From the NCBI GenBank assembly GCA_016218095.1, contig JACREV010000003.1, forward strand, positions 1 through 16,383: a DNA stretch of 16,383 nucleotides. Reading direction: 5' to 3'. Shown piece after piece: positions 5,395-13,290 of the stretch. Source of the DNA: Deltaproteobacteria bacterium. Its GTDB lineage: Bacteria > Desulfobacterota > GWC2-55-46. Numbering within the stretch: the first letter of the stretch is position 1; each line of letters opens with the position of its first letter. A program made the translations under genes and the position numbers. The notes beneath the pieces were generated by a model. It saw only the letters and a program-made list of their open reading frames with translations. It was not told where the DNA came from and made no database searches.

Positions 5395-6807
5395 ATGAGT
5401 CAGCCGTTCTCAAAGGGGTTTGTGGTTTCAGCTGTTTCAAGCGGGGCCGGTAAGACGATAATCGCGCTCGGCCTGATGGAGGCGCTCCGCAAACGCGGCC
5501 TTATCGTCCAGCCCTTCAAGGCAGGGCCGGACTACATCGACCCCGGGCACCACTCCGCGCTCCTCAAGAGGCCGTCCTATAACCTCGACACATGGATGAT
5601 GGGGGTAGAGGGCGCAAGGGCGACCTTTGATTCGCGCATGAAGGACGCCCAGGTCGGAGTCGTCGAAGGCGTTATGGGGCTCTTTGACGGCAAGGACGGA
5701 GAGAATGAGGAGGGCTCGACCGCGCACCTGTCAAAGGTGCTGGGCCTTCCGGTGTTATTGATAGTCGACGCCTCCCGCATGGCCCGCTCTGCCGGGGCGA
5801 TAGTCAAGGGCTTCGCCGAGTTCGACAAAAAGGTCGCCCTCAAGTGGGTCCTTTTCAACAGAGTCGGCTCATTGCGCCATTACGAGATGCTCAGGAAAGC
5901 TGTCCCGGCGTCCCTTGGCGTTAAGGTCGTCGGGTATCTGCCGAGGGAGGAGACGCTCACTCTCCCGGAGCGACACCTTGGGCTCTTTACGCAGGGCGAT
6001 ACCGCGCGCGCCGAATGGCGTAAGGTTGTAAAAAAATCCGCCTCGCTCCTTGAGGCCAACGCCGATATCGGCGCGATGATCAAGGCCCTTTCTCCCTCAA
6101 GGAAAAAGATATCGGTCCGCCCCGTTAAAAAAAGGGGCGCTTTCAGGATAGGCGTTGCGCAGGACAGCGCCTTCTCCTTCTATTACAGGGAGAACCTCGA
6201 TATCCTCGAATCCCTCGGGGCCGAGCTCGTATACTTCAGCCCCGTTAGAGATAAGGCCCTTCCGAAGGGACTCTCGGGCTTATATTTCGGCGGCGGATAC
6301 CCCGAGCTCCATGCGGATAAGCTCGGTAAGAACTCCCGGATGAGGGCGGGGATAAAAAAGGCGGCGGATTCAGGCATGCCCATATTCGCCGAGTGCGGCG
6401 GGCTCATGTACCTTGGGGGTTTTATCGAAGACCCGGAGCACAAGGCCCACCCCGGCGTCTCTGTCTTTCCCTGGACGACACGGCTCCTCAAAAAAAGAAA
6501 GGCGCTCGGGTACAGGGAGGTCGAGGCGCTTGCCGGGCACCCTTGGTTGTTTCCTGGCGCTAAGATCAGGGGGCACGAGTACCATTACTCGGAGATGACT
6601 GATGCCGCCGGGATTAAAAAGGTATTCAGGTTTCAGGTCGGAGACAAGGCCTTTAACGAAGGGTTCGCCTACAGGAACACGCTCGCTACTTACATCCACG
6701 TCCACTTCGCATCGAACCCTGTCTTTGCATCGAGATTCGCAAGCCTCTGCAGGTCTTACAGTTTGAAACCCCTTGAATTCCGAGGCGAGGGGATTTTAAA
6801 GCCTTAG
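5395..6807 (+). CDS. cbiA: Cobyrinate a,c-diamide synthase (CbiA/CobB family)
   Basis: This ATP-dependent amidotransferase uses glutamine to amidate the a and c side chains of (hydrogeno)cobyrinate. The 470-residue protein has the two expected domains. The N-terminal dethiobiotin-synthetase-like domain begins with AVSSGAGKT (P-loop, 13-21), followed by FKAGPDYIDPGHH (41-53) and EGVMGLFDG (91-99). The C-terminal class I glutamine amidotransferase domain (about 250-450) has GLYFGGGYPELHA, the nucleophile Cys334 in AECGGLMYLGG, GHEYHYSE (393-400) and the terminal ATYIHVHFASNP with the active-site histidine. The related cobyric acid synthase CobQ/CbiP has a different signature. The ATG at 5395 has only a weak Shine-Dalgarno (aagg, 5384-5387). 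No ring-building genes accompany it here, so the use of anaerobic or aerobic intermediates cannot be decided. Confidence 0.93.
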   Translation: MSQPFSKGFVVSAVSSGAGKTIIALGLMEALRKRGLIVQPFKAGPDYIDPGHHSALLKRPSYNLDTWMMGVEGARATFDSRMKDAQVGVVEGVMGLFDGKDGENEEGSTAHLSKVLGLPVLLIVDASRMARSAGAIVKGFAEFDKKVALKWVLFNRVGSLRHYEMLRKAVPASLGVKVVGYLPREETLTLPERHLGLFTQGDTARAEWRKVVKKSASLLEANADIGAMIKALSPSRKKISVRPVKKRGAFRIGVAQDSAFSFYYRENLDILESLGAELVYFSPVRDKALPKGLSGLYFGGGYPELHADKLGKNSRMRAGIKKAADSGMPIFAECGGLMYLGGFIEDPEHKAHPGVSVFPWTTRLLKKRKALGYREVEALAGHPWLFPGAKIRGHEYHYSEMTDAAGIKKVFRFQVGDKAFNEGFAYRNTLATYIHVHFASNPVFASRFASLCRSYSLKPLEFRGEGILKP

Positions 6808-6915
6808 TTTCTCAATTTAAAGCTTTATTTCCAGTCGGGCCGGGTTTCCCTTGCCTGAAGAGGCTTTTCTTGATAAATTGCACCCAATACCTGTAACGGA
6901 ACTTCGCGGAGTCTG

Positions 6916-8427
6916 ATGCTCTCAAAGGTCTTCACCAGCGCGACCCTCGGGATAGACGCGTACCTCATAGAAGTCGAGATAGACATCTCAAAGGGGCTCC
7001 CGTATTTCGCTACGGTAGGGCTCCCGGACAACGCGGTAAAGGAGAGCAAGGACAGGGTAAAGGCCGCCATAAAGAACTCGGGCTACGAATTCCCCGCGCG
7101 CCGCATCACCGTAAACCTCGCACCGGCCCACATAAAAAAAGAAGGGACCACGTTCGACCTCCCGGTCGCCGTCGGCGTACTTATCGCCGAAGGCGTTGTG
7201 GATGAGAGCGCCGCGAAGGATTTCATAATCCTCGGGGAGCTCTCTTTGGACGGCTCGATAAAGCCGGTAAGGGGCGCTTTGTCCGTAGCGGTCCTTGCGC
7301 GGGACCTGGGCAAGAAGCTCCTCGTCCCCGCGGCGAACGGCAGAGAGGCCGCGATAGTCGAGGGCGCGGAGGTCTACGGGATAGAGAGCCTCCCCGAGGC
7401 CGTCGAGTTCCTTAACGGCGGCAGGGCCATAGAGCCCGTTGCGCCCGTCCGAACGGAAGGCGCGCGCAGGGACCAGCACTCCGACCTTTCGGATGTAATG
7501 GGGCAGGCGCATGTCAAGAGGGCGATCGAGGTCGCGGCCGCGGGCGGACACAACATGCTCATGATAGGCCCGCCAGGGTCGGGGAAGACCATGATCGCAA
7601 TGAGGCTCCCCGGCATACTCCCGGACATGTCGATCGACGAGGCGATAGAGACGACGAAGGTCCATAGCGTCGCCGGCCTGCTGGACTCGGGCGCGGCGCT
7701 CGTCGTCGAGAGGCCCTTCAGGTCCCCGCACCATACGATATCGGACGCCGGCCTCATAGGAGGCGGCAAGGTCCCGAGGCCCGGAGAGGTCTCGCTCGCG
7801 CATAACGGCGTCCTATTTCTGGACGAGCTCCCGGAGTTCAGAAGGAACGTCCTTGAGGTGATGAGACAGCCGCTTGAAGACGGAAAGGTCTCGATATCGA
7901 GGGCGCTGGTCTCGCTCACTTATCCTTCCGAGTTCATGCTTGTCGCCGCGATGAACCCCTGCCCATGCGGGTTTTTGGGGGACTCTCAAAAGGAATGCGT
8001 CTGCACGCCCCTGCAGGTCAGGCAATATCGGGGGCGCATCTCCGGGCCGCTCCTCGACAGGATCGATATACACTGCGAAGTCCCGGCCGTCAGGTACAGG
8101 GAGATGGCCGCCGACGGCAAGGGCGAATCGTCCAGGGACGTAAAGGCGCGCGTGGACAATGCCAGAAAGGTGCAGGCGGCAAGGTTCAAGGGTATCGCCG
8201 CCTCGAACAGCAGGATGGGCTCCCGGCTCGTGAAGAGGCATTGCGAGCTCTCGAAGGATTCGGCCCGCCTTGTGGAGACGGCGGTAGAGAGGCTTGGGCT
8301 CTCCGCCCGCGCGTACACGAGGATATTGAAGGTGGCGAGGACCATAGCCGACCTCGAAGGCGAGGAGGGTATCCAGACCCATCATGTATCAGAGGCGATA
8401 CAGTACAGGACGCTTGACAGGCAATAG
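6916..8427 (+). CDS. comM: Mg-chelatase-like AAA+ ATPase (ComM / YifB family)
   Basis: ComM-family proteins are cytoplasmic AAA+ ATPases. In naturally transformable bacteria ComM is a helicase that promotes branch migration during integration of foreign DNA, but the gene is also widespread in non-competent species. The 503-residue protein is full length. It has the N-terminal Lon-like ChlI domain (VGLPDNAVKESKDRVKAA, 34-51, and FDLPVAVGVL, 80-89), the Walker A GPPGSGKT (218-225) and the Walker B VLFLDELPEF (299-308). A four-cysteine segment NPCPCGFLG...CVCTP lies at 347-365, and the C-terminal Mg-chelatase extension ends in AIQYRTLDR. The ATG at 6916 has a ggag Shine-Dalgarno at 6908-6911. 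Its TAG stop is immediately abutted by a MITE-like element. The gene product itself appears unaffected. Confidence 0.93.
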   Translation: MLSKVFTSATLGIDAYLIEVEIDISKGLPYFATVGLPDNAVKESKDRVKAAIKNSGYEFPARRITVNLAPAHIKKEGTTFDLPVAVGVLIAEGVVDESAAKDFIILGELSLDGSIKPVRGALSVAVLARDLGKKLLVPAANGREAAIVEGAEVYGIESLPEAVEFLNGGRAIEPVAPVRTEGARRDQHSDLSDVMGQAHVKRAIEVAAAGGHNMLMIGPPGSGKTMIAMRLPGILPDMSIDEAIETTKVHSVAGLLDSGAALVVERPFRSPHHTISDAGLIGGGKVPRPGEVSLAHNGVLFLDELPEFRRNVLEVMRQPLEDGKVSISRALVSLTYPSEFMLVAAMNPCPCGFLGDSQKECVCTPLQVRQYRGRISGPLLDRIDIHCEVPAVRYREMAADGKGESSRDVKARVDNARKVQAARFKGIAASNSRMGSRLVKRHCELSKDSARLVETAVERLGLSARAYTRILKVARTIADLEGEEGIQTHHVSEAIQYRTLDRQ

Positions 8428-8583
8428 CAGGCTGCTGAAAAAGTCCATCTGCTTTGTTGGCTTCAAAGCGCGTCACTGCGGCGTACATACTAAAGTACGC
8501 CTCTCTCCTCGCTCCTCGACGCCTCGCATCTGGAGCTTATTTGAAGCCTGAATAAAATTCATAGTTTTTCAGCAACCTGATAG
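8424..8583. mobile_element. MITE-like element copy A with 4-bp flanking repeat
   Basis: The element occupies 8428-8579 (152 bp). Its ends caggctgctgaaaaa (8428-8442) and tttttcagcaacctg (8565-8579) are inverted repeats with one mismatch in 15. The flanks atag (8424-8427) and atag (8580-8583) are a candidate 4-bp target duplication. The left atag includes the comM stop codon. An internal inverted repeat gcgtac...gtacgc lies near 8484-8503. There is no coding capacity. A second copy in the opposite orientation lies at 10870-11036. Confidence 0.85.
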
Positions 8584-8587
8584 AGAT

Positions 8588-10825
8588 ATGGAAAACGAGC
8601 TCCTTAAGACCATATTCGATTCCGCCCTCGACGGCATCTTCATAATCGACCTCTCGGGCAGGTATGTCGACGTGAACCCCGCGGGGTGCGCCATGTTCGG
8701 CTACTCGAAGGAGGAGCTCCTCGCCGGAGACATACGCCTCCTCCTCTTCCCCGAGGATGTGGAGCGCGCCTTTGAGCGCGGCAAAAAGAGCTGGAGAGAG
8801 GGCGCCTTCGTCCCGGAGTCGAGGATGAGGAGGAAGGACGGGTCCGAGGTCTGGGTGGAGATCACGGTAAAGCCCTTGAAGACGAAGATGGGAGACCTCG
8901 TCCTCGGCATAAAGAGGGACATAACCGAGAGGAAGAGGGCCGTGGAGGAGGAGAAGAGAAAGACGACGGAGACCCTCAAGGGCATCATAGACAACACCTC
9001 CTCGATCATATTCCTCAAGGACGGAGAAGGCAGGTTCATCCTCGTAAACCGGAGTTACGAAAAGATATTCAATCTGGCAAGAGAGGCGGTCATCAACAAG
9101 ACCGACTACGACGTCTTCCCGAAGGAGTCGGCAGATGCCTTCCGCGAGAACGACAGGAAGGTGTGTGAGGCAAGCTCGCCGATTGCCTTTGAGGAGGCTG
9201 TGCTTCACGCGGACGGCACGCTCCATACCTATGTCGTTGTAAAATTCACGATACCCTCCATTCCGGGCTCTGTCTGCGGGATAGCGACCGATATAACGGC
9301 GAGGAAAGAGGCGGAGGAGGGGCTCAAATTCAGCGAAGAGCGCCTCAAGGAGGCGCAGGCGATCGCGCGGATAGGTAACTGGGACTGGGACATAGCGGGG
9401 GACAAGCTCTACTGGTCGGACGAGATATACAGGATATTCGGGATAGGGCAGAAGGAGTTCGGCGCCGCCTACGAGGCGTTCCTCGGCTCTGTCCACCCCG
9501 ACGACAGGGAGCTGGTGAAGGCGTCCGTGAACGAGGCGCTCGCCGGGAAGAAGCCGTACGACATCGACCACAGGATAGTCCTGCCCGGAGGCGCAGAGAG
9601 GCTTGTCCATGAGAAGGCGACGGTCTTCTTCGGAAAGGACGGCAGGCCCGTCCGCATGGCGGGCACGGTGCAGGACATAACCGAGAGGGATATGGTCGAA
9701 AGGGAGATATTGAAGGCCCGCAAACTCGAATCCATAGGCGTGCTCGCCGGAGGGATCGCGCACGACTTCAACAACCTCCTCCTCGGGATCCTCGGGAACG
9801 TCTCGGTGGCAAAGGCGCTCGCGGACCCGGCCGGGAAGGTCCACTCCCTCCTCTCAGAGATAGAAAAGGCGGCGCTCAAATCAAAGGACCTGACGAAACA
9901 GCTCCTTACCTTTTCAAAGGGCGGAGAGCCCGTAAGGGAGATGGTGAACCTCGCCCAGCTCGTCGAGGACTCGGCTCGGCTTGCCCTCCGGGAGGCGAAG
10001 GTCCAGTGCTCTTTTTCGTTCCAGAAGGGCCTTTATGAGGCCGAGGCAGACTCAGGGCAATTGTCGCAGGTCATAAACAACATAGTCTTGAACGCCGCGC
10101 AGGCGATGGGGGACTTTGGCCGCATCGACGTGAAGGCCGAGAATGTGACGGTCGGGGAAGGGGGTCCGCTCCCCAAAGCCGGGGATTACGTGAAGATATC
10201 CGTAAGGGACTTCGGCCCCGGCATACCGAAGAAGATAATCGGCAGGGTCTTCGACCCGTTCTTCACTACAAAAGACAAGGCGAGCGGCCTTGGGCTCGCC
10301 GTATCGTACTCGATAATGAAGAAGCACGGCGGGCTCATAACCGCGGAGTCGTCGAATGACGGCGCGGCGTTCAGCGTCTATATCCCGGCCGCCGTGCAAA
10401 AGACGGAGACCGGCACGGCGACGGATGACATAGCCATGGGCTCGGGGAGGATACTCGTTATGGACGACGAGGTGCTCGTAAGGGACGTCACAAGGGAGAT
10501 GCTCGAACTGCTCGGCTATGAATCTTCTTTTGCGGAGGACGGAACGAAGGCCGTCGAGCTCTATAAAGATGCCCTAAGGAGCGGCTCTCCATTCGAGGCC
10601 GTGATACTCGACCTCACCGTCCCGCACGGCATGGGCGGGCTGGATACGCTCAAGGAGCTCCTGAAGGCCGACCCGTCCGTCAAGGCGATAGTATCGAGCG
10701 GCTACTCCAAGGACCCCATCATGTCGGATTACCCGAAGTACGGATTCTCGGGCGTCATCGTCAAGCCCTACAGGGTCAGCGAGTTCAGCAGGGCGATAAA
10801 GGCCGTGCTGGAAAAAGGCCGTTAA
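8588..10825 (+). CDS. Cytoplasmic triple-PAS hybrid sensor histidine kinase
   Basis: The 745-residue protein lacks membrane segments or a signal peptide, so it should sense a cytoplasmic cue. Three PAS domains occupy about 5-115, 127-238 and 257-368, each ending in a DIT(E/A)R(K/D) junction. The kinase core follows: GGIAHDFNN with phospho-accepting His392, the N box NNIVLNAAQAM (497-507), DFGPGIP (541-547), FDPFFTTK (555-562) and ASGLGLAVSY (565-574). A C-terminal receiver domain (about 620-745) has the acidic pair at 626-627, phospho-acceptor Asp675, Ser703 and Lys726, all intact. There is no output domain and no neighbouring response regulator or phosphotransfer gene, so its partner must lie elsewhere. 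The ATG at 8588 begins 8 bases after a MITE-like element and has only a poor Shine-Dalgarno. The gene is bracketed by two inverted copies of that element. Codon use resembles its neighbours. The signal is unknown. Confidence 0.93.
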   Translation: MENELLKTIFDSALDGIFIIDLSGRYVDVNPAGCAMFGYSKEELLAGDIRLLLFPEDVERAFERGKKSWREGAFVPESRMRRKDGSEVWVEITVKPLKTKMGDLVLGIKRDITERKRAVEEEKRKTTETLKGIIDNTSSIIFLKDGEGRFILVNRSYEKIFNLAREAVINKTDYDVFPKESADAFRENDRKVCEASSPIAFEEAVLHADGTLHTYVVVKFTIPSIPGSVCGIATDITARKEAEEGLKFSEERLKEAQAIARIGNWDWDIAGDKLYWSDEIYRIFGIGQKEFGAAYEAFLGSVHPDDRELVKASVNEALAGKKPYDIDHRIVLPGGAERLVHEKATVFFGKDGRPVRMAGTVQDITERDMVEREILKARKLESIGVLAGGIAHDFNNLLLGILGNVSVAKALADPAGKVHSLLSEIEKAALKSKDLTKQLLTFSKGGEPVREMVNLAQLVEDSARLALREAKVQCSFSFQKGLYEAEADSGQLSQVINNIVLNAAQAMGDFGRIDVKAENVTVGEGGPLPKAGDYVKISVRDFGPGIPKKIIGRVFDPFFTTKDKASGLGLAVSYSIMKKHGGLITAESSNDGAAFSVYIPAAVQKTETGTATDDIAMGSGRILVMDDEVLVRDVTREMLELLGYESSFAEDGTKAVELYKDALRSGSPFEAVILDLTVPHGMGGLDTLKELLKADPSVKAIVSSGYSKDPIMSDYPKYGFSGVIVKPYRVSEFSRAIKAVLEKGR

Positions 10826-10869
10826 CTCCGATAAAACCCGCACCCGCCTCCCAATGCATCTCCTTCTAA

Positions 10870-11036
10870 CAGGTTGCTGAAAAACTCTAATTTTATTCAG
10901 GTTGCTCAAAAAGCTCCAGATGCGAGGCGTCGAGGAGCAAATCGTCGAGGCATCGGGGAGCGAGGCGTACTTCAGTATGTACGCCGCAACGATGAACGAC
11001 GAGACAACAAAGCAGATGGACTTTTTCAGCAGCCTG
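10870..11036. mobile_element. MITE-like element copy B, inverted relative to copy A
   Basis: The ends caggttgctgaaaaa (10870-10884) and tttttcagcagcctg (11022-11036) are inverted repeats with one mismatch. The reverse complement aligns with copy A along most of its length, including the ctgctttgttg block, the gcggcgtacatact block and the cctcgcatctggagct block. This copy is about 15 bases longer, mainly from extra cgtcgaggc-type sequence in the middle. The flanks ctaa (10866-10869) and ccaa (11037-11040) match at three of four positions, so a target duplication is uncertain. Confidence 0.85.
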
Positions 11037-11109
11037 CCAAGATTCAGATGAACTTACCCCTGAAAGGTGGTATTATAAGTCCTTTGGAAATCATGCAAAG
11101 GGACATACA

Positions 11110-12237
11110 ATGATCTATCTCGACAACGCGGCGACTTCCTACCCAAAACCCGAATCCGTCTATAAGAGGATCGACCATATACTCCGTAAGATCAGCGGCA
11201 ACCCCGGACGCGCGTCCCACAGGATGGCGATTGAGGCGAGCCGGGTCGTCTTTGCCGCGAGGGAGGCAGCGGGGAAACTCATAAATATCCCCGATTCATC
11301 GAGGATCGCCTTCACCAAGAACGCGACCGAGGCGATAAACATGGCGCTCAAGGGGCTCCTTAAGCCCGGCGAACATGTCGTCACGACGTCTTTCGAGCAC
11401 AATTCGGTCGTAAAGACGCTCGGGAGATTATCGAGAGACGGCGTAAAGGTGACGAAGGTGAGGCCCGACAGGGACGGCTTCGTCGGAGCGGACTCGATCG
11501 CCTCCGCCATAACGAGAGAGACGAGGATGGTCTGCCTCTCGCACGCCTCGAACGTCTTCGGCGCGCTGCAGGACATAGAGAGGATCGGCGCGCTCTGCAG
11601 GGAGAAGTCCGTCATATTCATGGTCGACGGGGCGCAGACGGTCGGCGCGCTCCCCATAGACGCGAGCGCGATGAATATAGACATACTCGCGGCTACCGGG
11701 CACAAGGCCCTGTTCGGCCCCCAGGGCACGGGGTTCCTGTACGTGAAGGAGGGGATAGAGCCCGAGCCGCTCGTAAACGGCGGGACCGGAGAGCTTGAAG
11801 TAGACCTCGAGATGCCCGAGAGGCTGGAATCCGGCACAATGAACACCCCCGGCATAGGCGGGCTCGGCGCGGGCATAGAGTTCCTCTTGAAGGAAGATGT
11901 GTCGAAGGTGAGGGAGCGGGAGGAAACGCTCGTAGCCGGGATACTCGAGGGGCTCAAGACCCTCAAGAAAGTAAGATTGATAGGGACGCCGGAGGCCTCA
12001 AAAAGGGCCGCGCTCGTCGCGTTCAATATCGAGGGGAGAAAGCCCGCCGAGGTAGGCGTGGCTCTCGACGAGAGGCACGCGATAATGGTCAGGACCGGAG
12101 CGCACTGCGCGCCCGAGGCGCACAGGGAGGCCGGGACGCACCCGGACGGCGCGATAAGGGTGAGCCCCGGGTACTTCACGTCGGACAACGATATAGAGGA
12201 GTTCCTCCGGGCGATAAGGGCGATAGCGAGGGAGTAG
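11110..12237 (+). CDS. Class V aminotransferase, cysteine desulfurase family
   Basis: This PLP enzyme of 375 residues probably removes sulfur from cysteine for Fe-S cluster or thio-cofactor assembly. MIYLDNAATSYPKP is the typical N-terminus. FEHNS holds His97, which stacks on PLP. VDGAQTVG holds Asp173 and Gln176. ATGHKALFGPQG holds the Schiff-base Lys199. RTGAHCAP holds Cys333, matching the sulfur-accepting cysteine of SufS-like desulfurases. It resembles the shorter stand-alone cysteine desulfurase family protein found in many anaerobes rather than classic IscS, and no isc or suf scaffold gene is adjacent. The ATG at 11110 has the strong Shine-Dalgarno caaaggga (11096-11103). TATTATAAG at 11071-11079 may be a -10 region, without a clear -35. 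tsaD starts 35 bases after its stop. Confidence 0.88.
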   Translation: MIYLDNAATSYPKPESVYKRIDHILRKISGNPGRASHRMAIEASRVVFAAREAAGKLINIPDSSRIAFTKNATEAINMALKGLLKPGEHVVTTSFEHNSVVKTLGRLSRDGVKVTKVRPDRDGFVGADSIASAITRETRMVCLSHASNVFGALQDIERIGALCREKSVIFMVDGAQTVGALPIDASAMNIDILAATGHKALFGPQGTGFLYVKEGIEPEPLVNGGTGELEVDLEMPERLESGTMNTPGIGGLGAGIEFLLKEDVSKVREREETLVAGILEGLKTLKKVRLIGTPEASKRAALVAFNIEGRKPAEVGVALDERHAIMVRTGAHCAPEAHREAGTHPDGAIRVSPGYFTSDNDIEEFLRAIRAIARE

Positions 12238-12272
12238 CCCGTCCTTTTTTCCGCAAGGTGCAATTTTTTCAC

Positions 12273-13289
12273 ATGCTCATACTCGGCATAGAATCCTCAT
12301 GCGATGATACAGGCGCGGCTGTCGTCGAGGACGGCTCCGTCGTCCTCTCGTCCGTCGTCTCCTCCCAGGACTCCATCCACGCGAAATACGGCGGCGTCGT
12401 CCCGGAGCTCGCCTCGCGCAGACACATCGAGTCGATCATACCTGTAGTCGAAGAGGCGCTTTCCTCCTCCGGGGCCGCTCTCAAGGATATCGGCGGCATA
12501 GCCGTGACTCAGGGGCCGGGGCTCGTAGGGTCCCTCCTTATCGGCCTTACCTTCGCCAAATCCGTATCATACACGATGAAGATTCCCTTCACGGGCGTGA
12601 ACCACATAGAGGCGCACCCGTTCGCCGCGTTCCTTAAAATTCGCGGAGAGGAGAAAGAGGCCCCCGGTTTTCCGGCCGTCGCCATGATAGTCTCGGGCGG
12701 GCACACGACACTCCTTCTCCTTAAAGACCATACCTCATACGAGATAATAGGCTCGACCCTCGACGACGCGGCAGGGGAGGCCTTTGACAAGGTGGCGAAA
12801 CTCATCGGGCTCGGATACCCCGGCGGGTCCGCCATAGACAGGGTCGCTAAAGACGGCAACGCGGAGGCGGTCAGCTTCACGCGCCCCCTTATCTCGAAAG
12901 GGTCCCTCGACTTCAGCTTCAGCGGTCTGAAGACCGCTGTCCTTAACTTCGTAAGGTCAAAGGGCGAGCTAAGGCCCGAAGACGTCCCTGACCTTGCCGC
13001 GTCCTTTCAGGAGGCGGTCGTCGACGCTCTCGTCACCAAGGCCCTCTGGGCGCTCGATAAGACCGGCGCAAAAGACCTTATCGTCGCCGGGGGGGTCGCC
13101 TGCAACTCGAGGCTCCGGACAAAGGCCGCCTCCATGGCCGCAAAAAAAGGCGCGAGGCTCTTTATCCCGCCTCCAAGGTACTGCTCGGACAACGGCGCGG
13201 TCGTCGCGGCGCTCGGGTATCACCAGTTGAAAAAGGGGATCGTCGGCTCTATCGACATGAACGCTCTGCCCACGTGGGAGGGGTTCTAA
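12273..13289 (+). CDS. tsaD: tRNA N6-adenosine threonylcarbamoyltransferase
   Basis: TsaD transfers the threonylcarbamoyl group to A37 of ANN-decoding tRNAs, working with TsaB and TsaE in the cytoplasm. I place the start at ATG 12273 rather than GTG 12258 because MLILGIESSCDDTG is the canonical N-terminus and aaggtg (12255-12260) then serves as its Shine-Dalgarno, with a slightly long spacing. The product is 338 residues, the family length. NHIEAH contains the metal-binding histidines 111 and 115, SGGHT is at 141-145, and CSDNGA holds Asp306. tsaB, tsaE and tsaC are not in the window. rsmA begins one base after its stop, so the two are almost certainly co-translated. Confidence 0.96.
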   Translation: MLILGIESSCDDTGAAVVEDGSVVLSSVVSSQDSIHAKYGGVVPELASRRHIESIIPVVEEALSSSGAALKDIGGIAVTQGPGLVGSLLIGLTFAKSVSYTMKIPFTGVNHIEAHPFAAFLKIRGEEKEAPGFPAVAMIVSGGHTTLLLLKDHTSYEIIGSTLDDAAGEAFDKVAKLIGLGYPGGSAIDRVAKDGNAEAVSFTRPLISKGSLDFSFSGLKTAVLNFVRSKGELRPEDVPDLAASFQEAVVDALVTKALWALDKTGAKDLIVAGGVACNSRLRTKAASMAAKKGARLFIPPPRYCSDNGAVVAALGYHQLKKGIVGSIDMNALPTWEGF

Positions 13290-13290
13290 G

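Noticed and set aside
6870..6898. TTGATA as a -35 for comM
   Set aside because: No acceptable -10 hexamer lies at 16-18 bp; the downstream bases are gtaacg.
8541..8558. TTGAAG and TAAAAT inside repeat copy A as a kinase promoter
   Set aside because: The two hexamers are only six bases apart, and no -35-like hexamer lies at the proper distance from TAAAAT.
8537..9844. Long open frame of 435 codons on the - strand opposite the kinase gene
   Set aside because: It is antisense to a fully supported gene, arises from high GC at third positions, and its translation shows only Arg/Leu/Val/Glu-rich sequence without domains.
10874..11113. 79-codon frame across repeat copy B
   Set aside because: It is a translation of the MITE-like element; no start signal and no family resemblance.
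11160..12272. Open frame of 370 codons on the - strand opposite the cysteine desulfurase gene
   Set aside because: Ser/Pro-rich mirror frame of a gene with intact catalytic residues; no recognisable motif or start signal.
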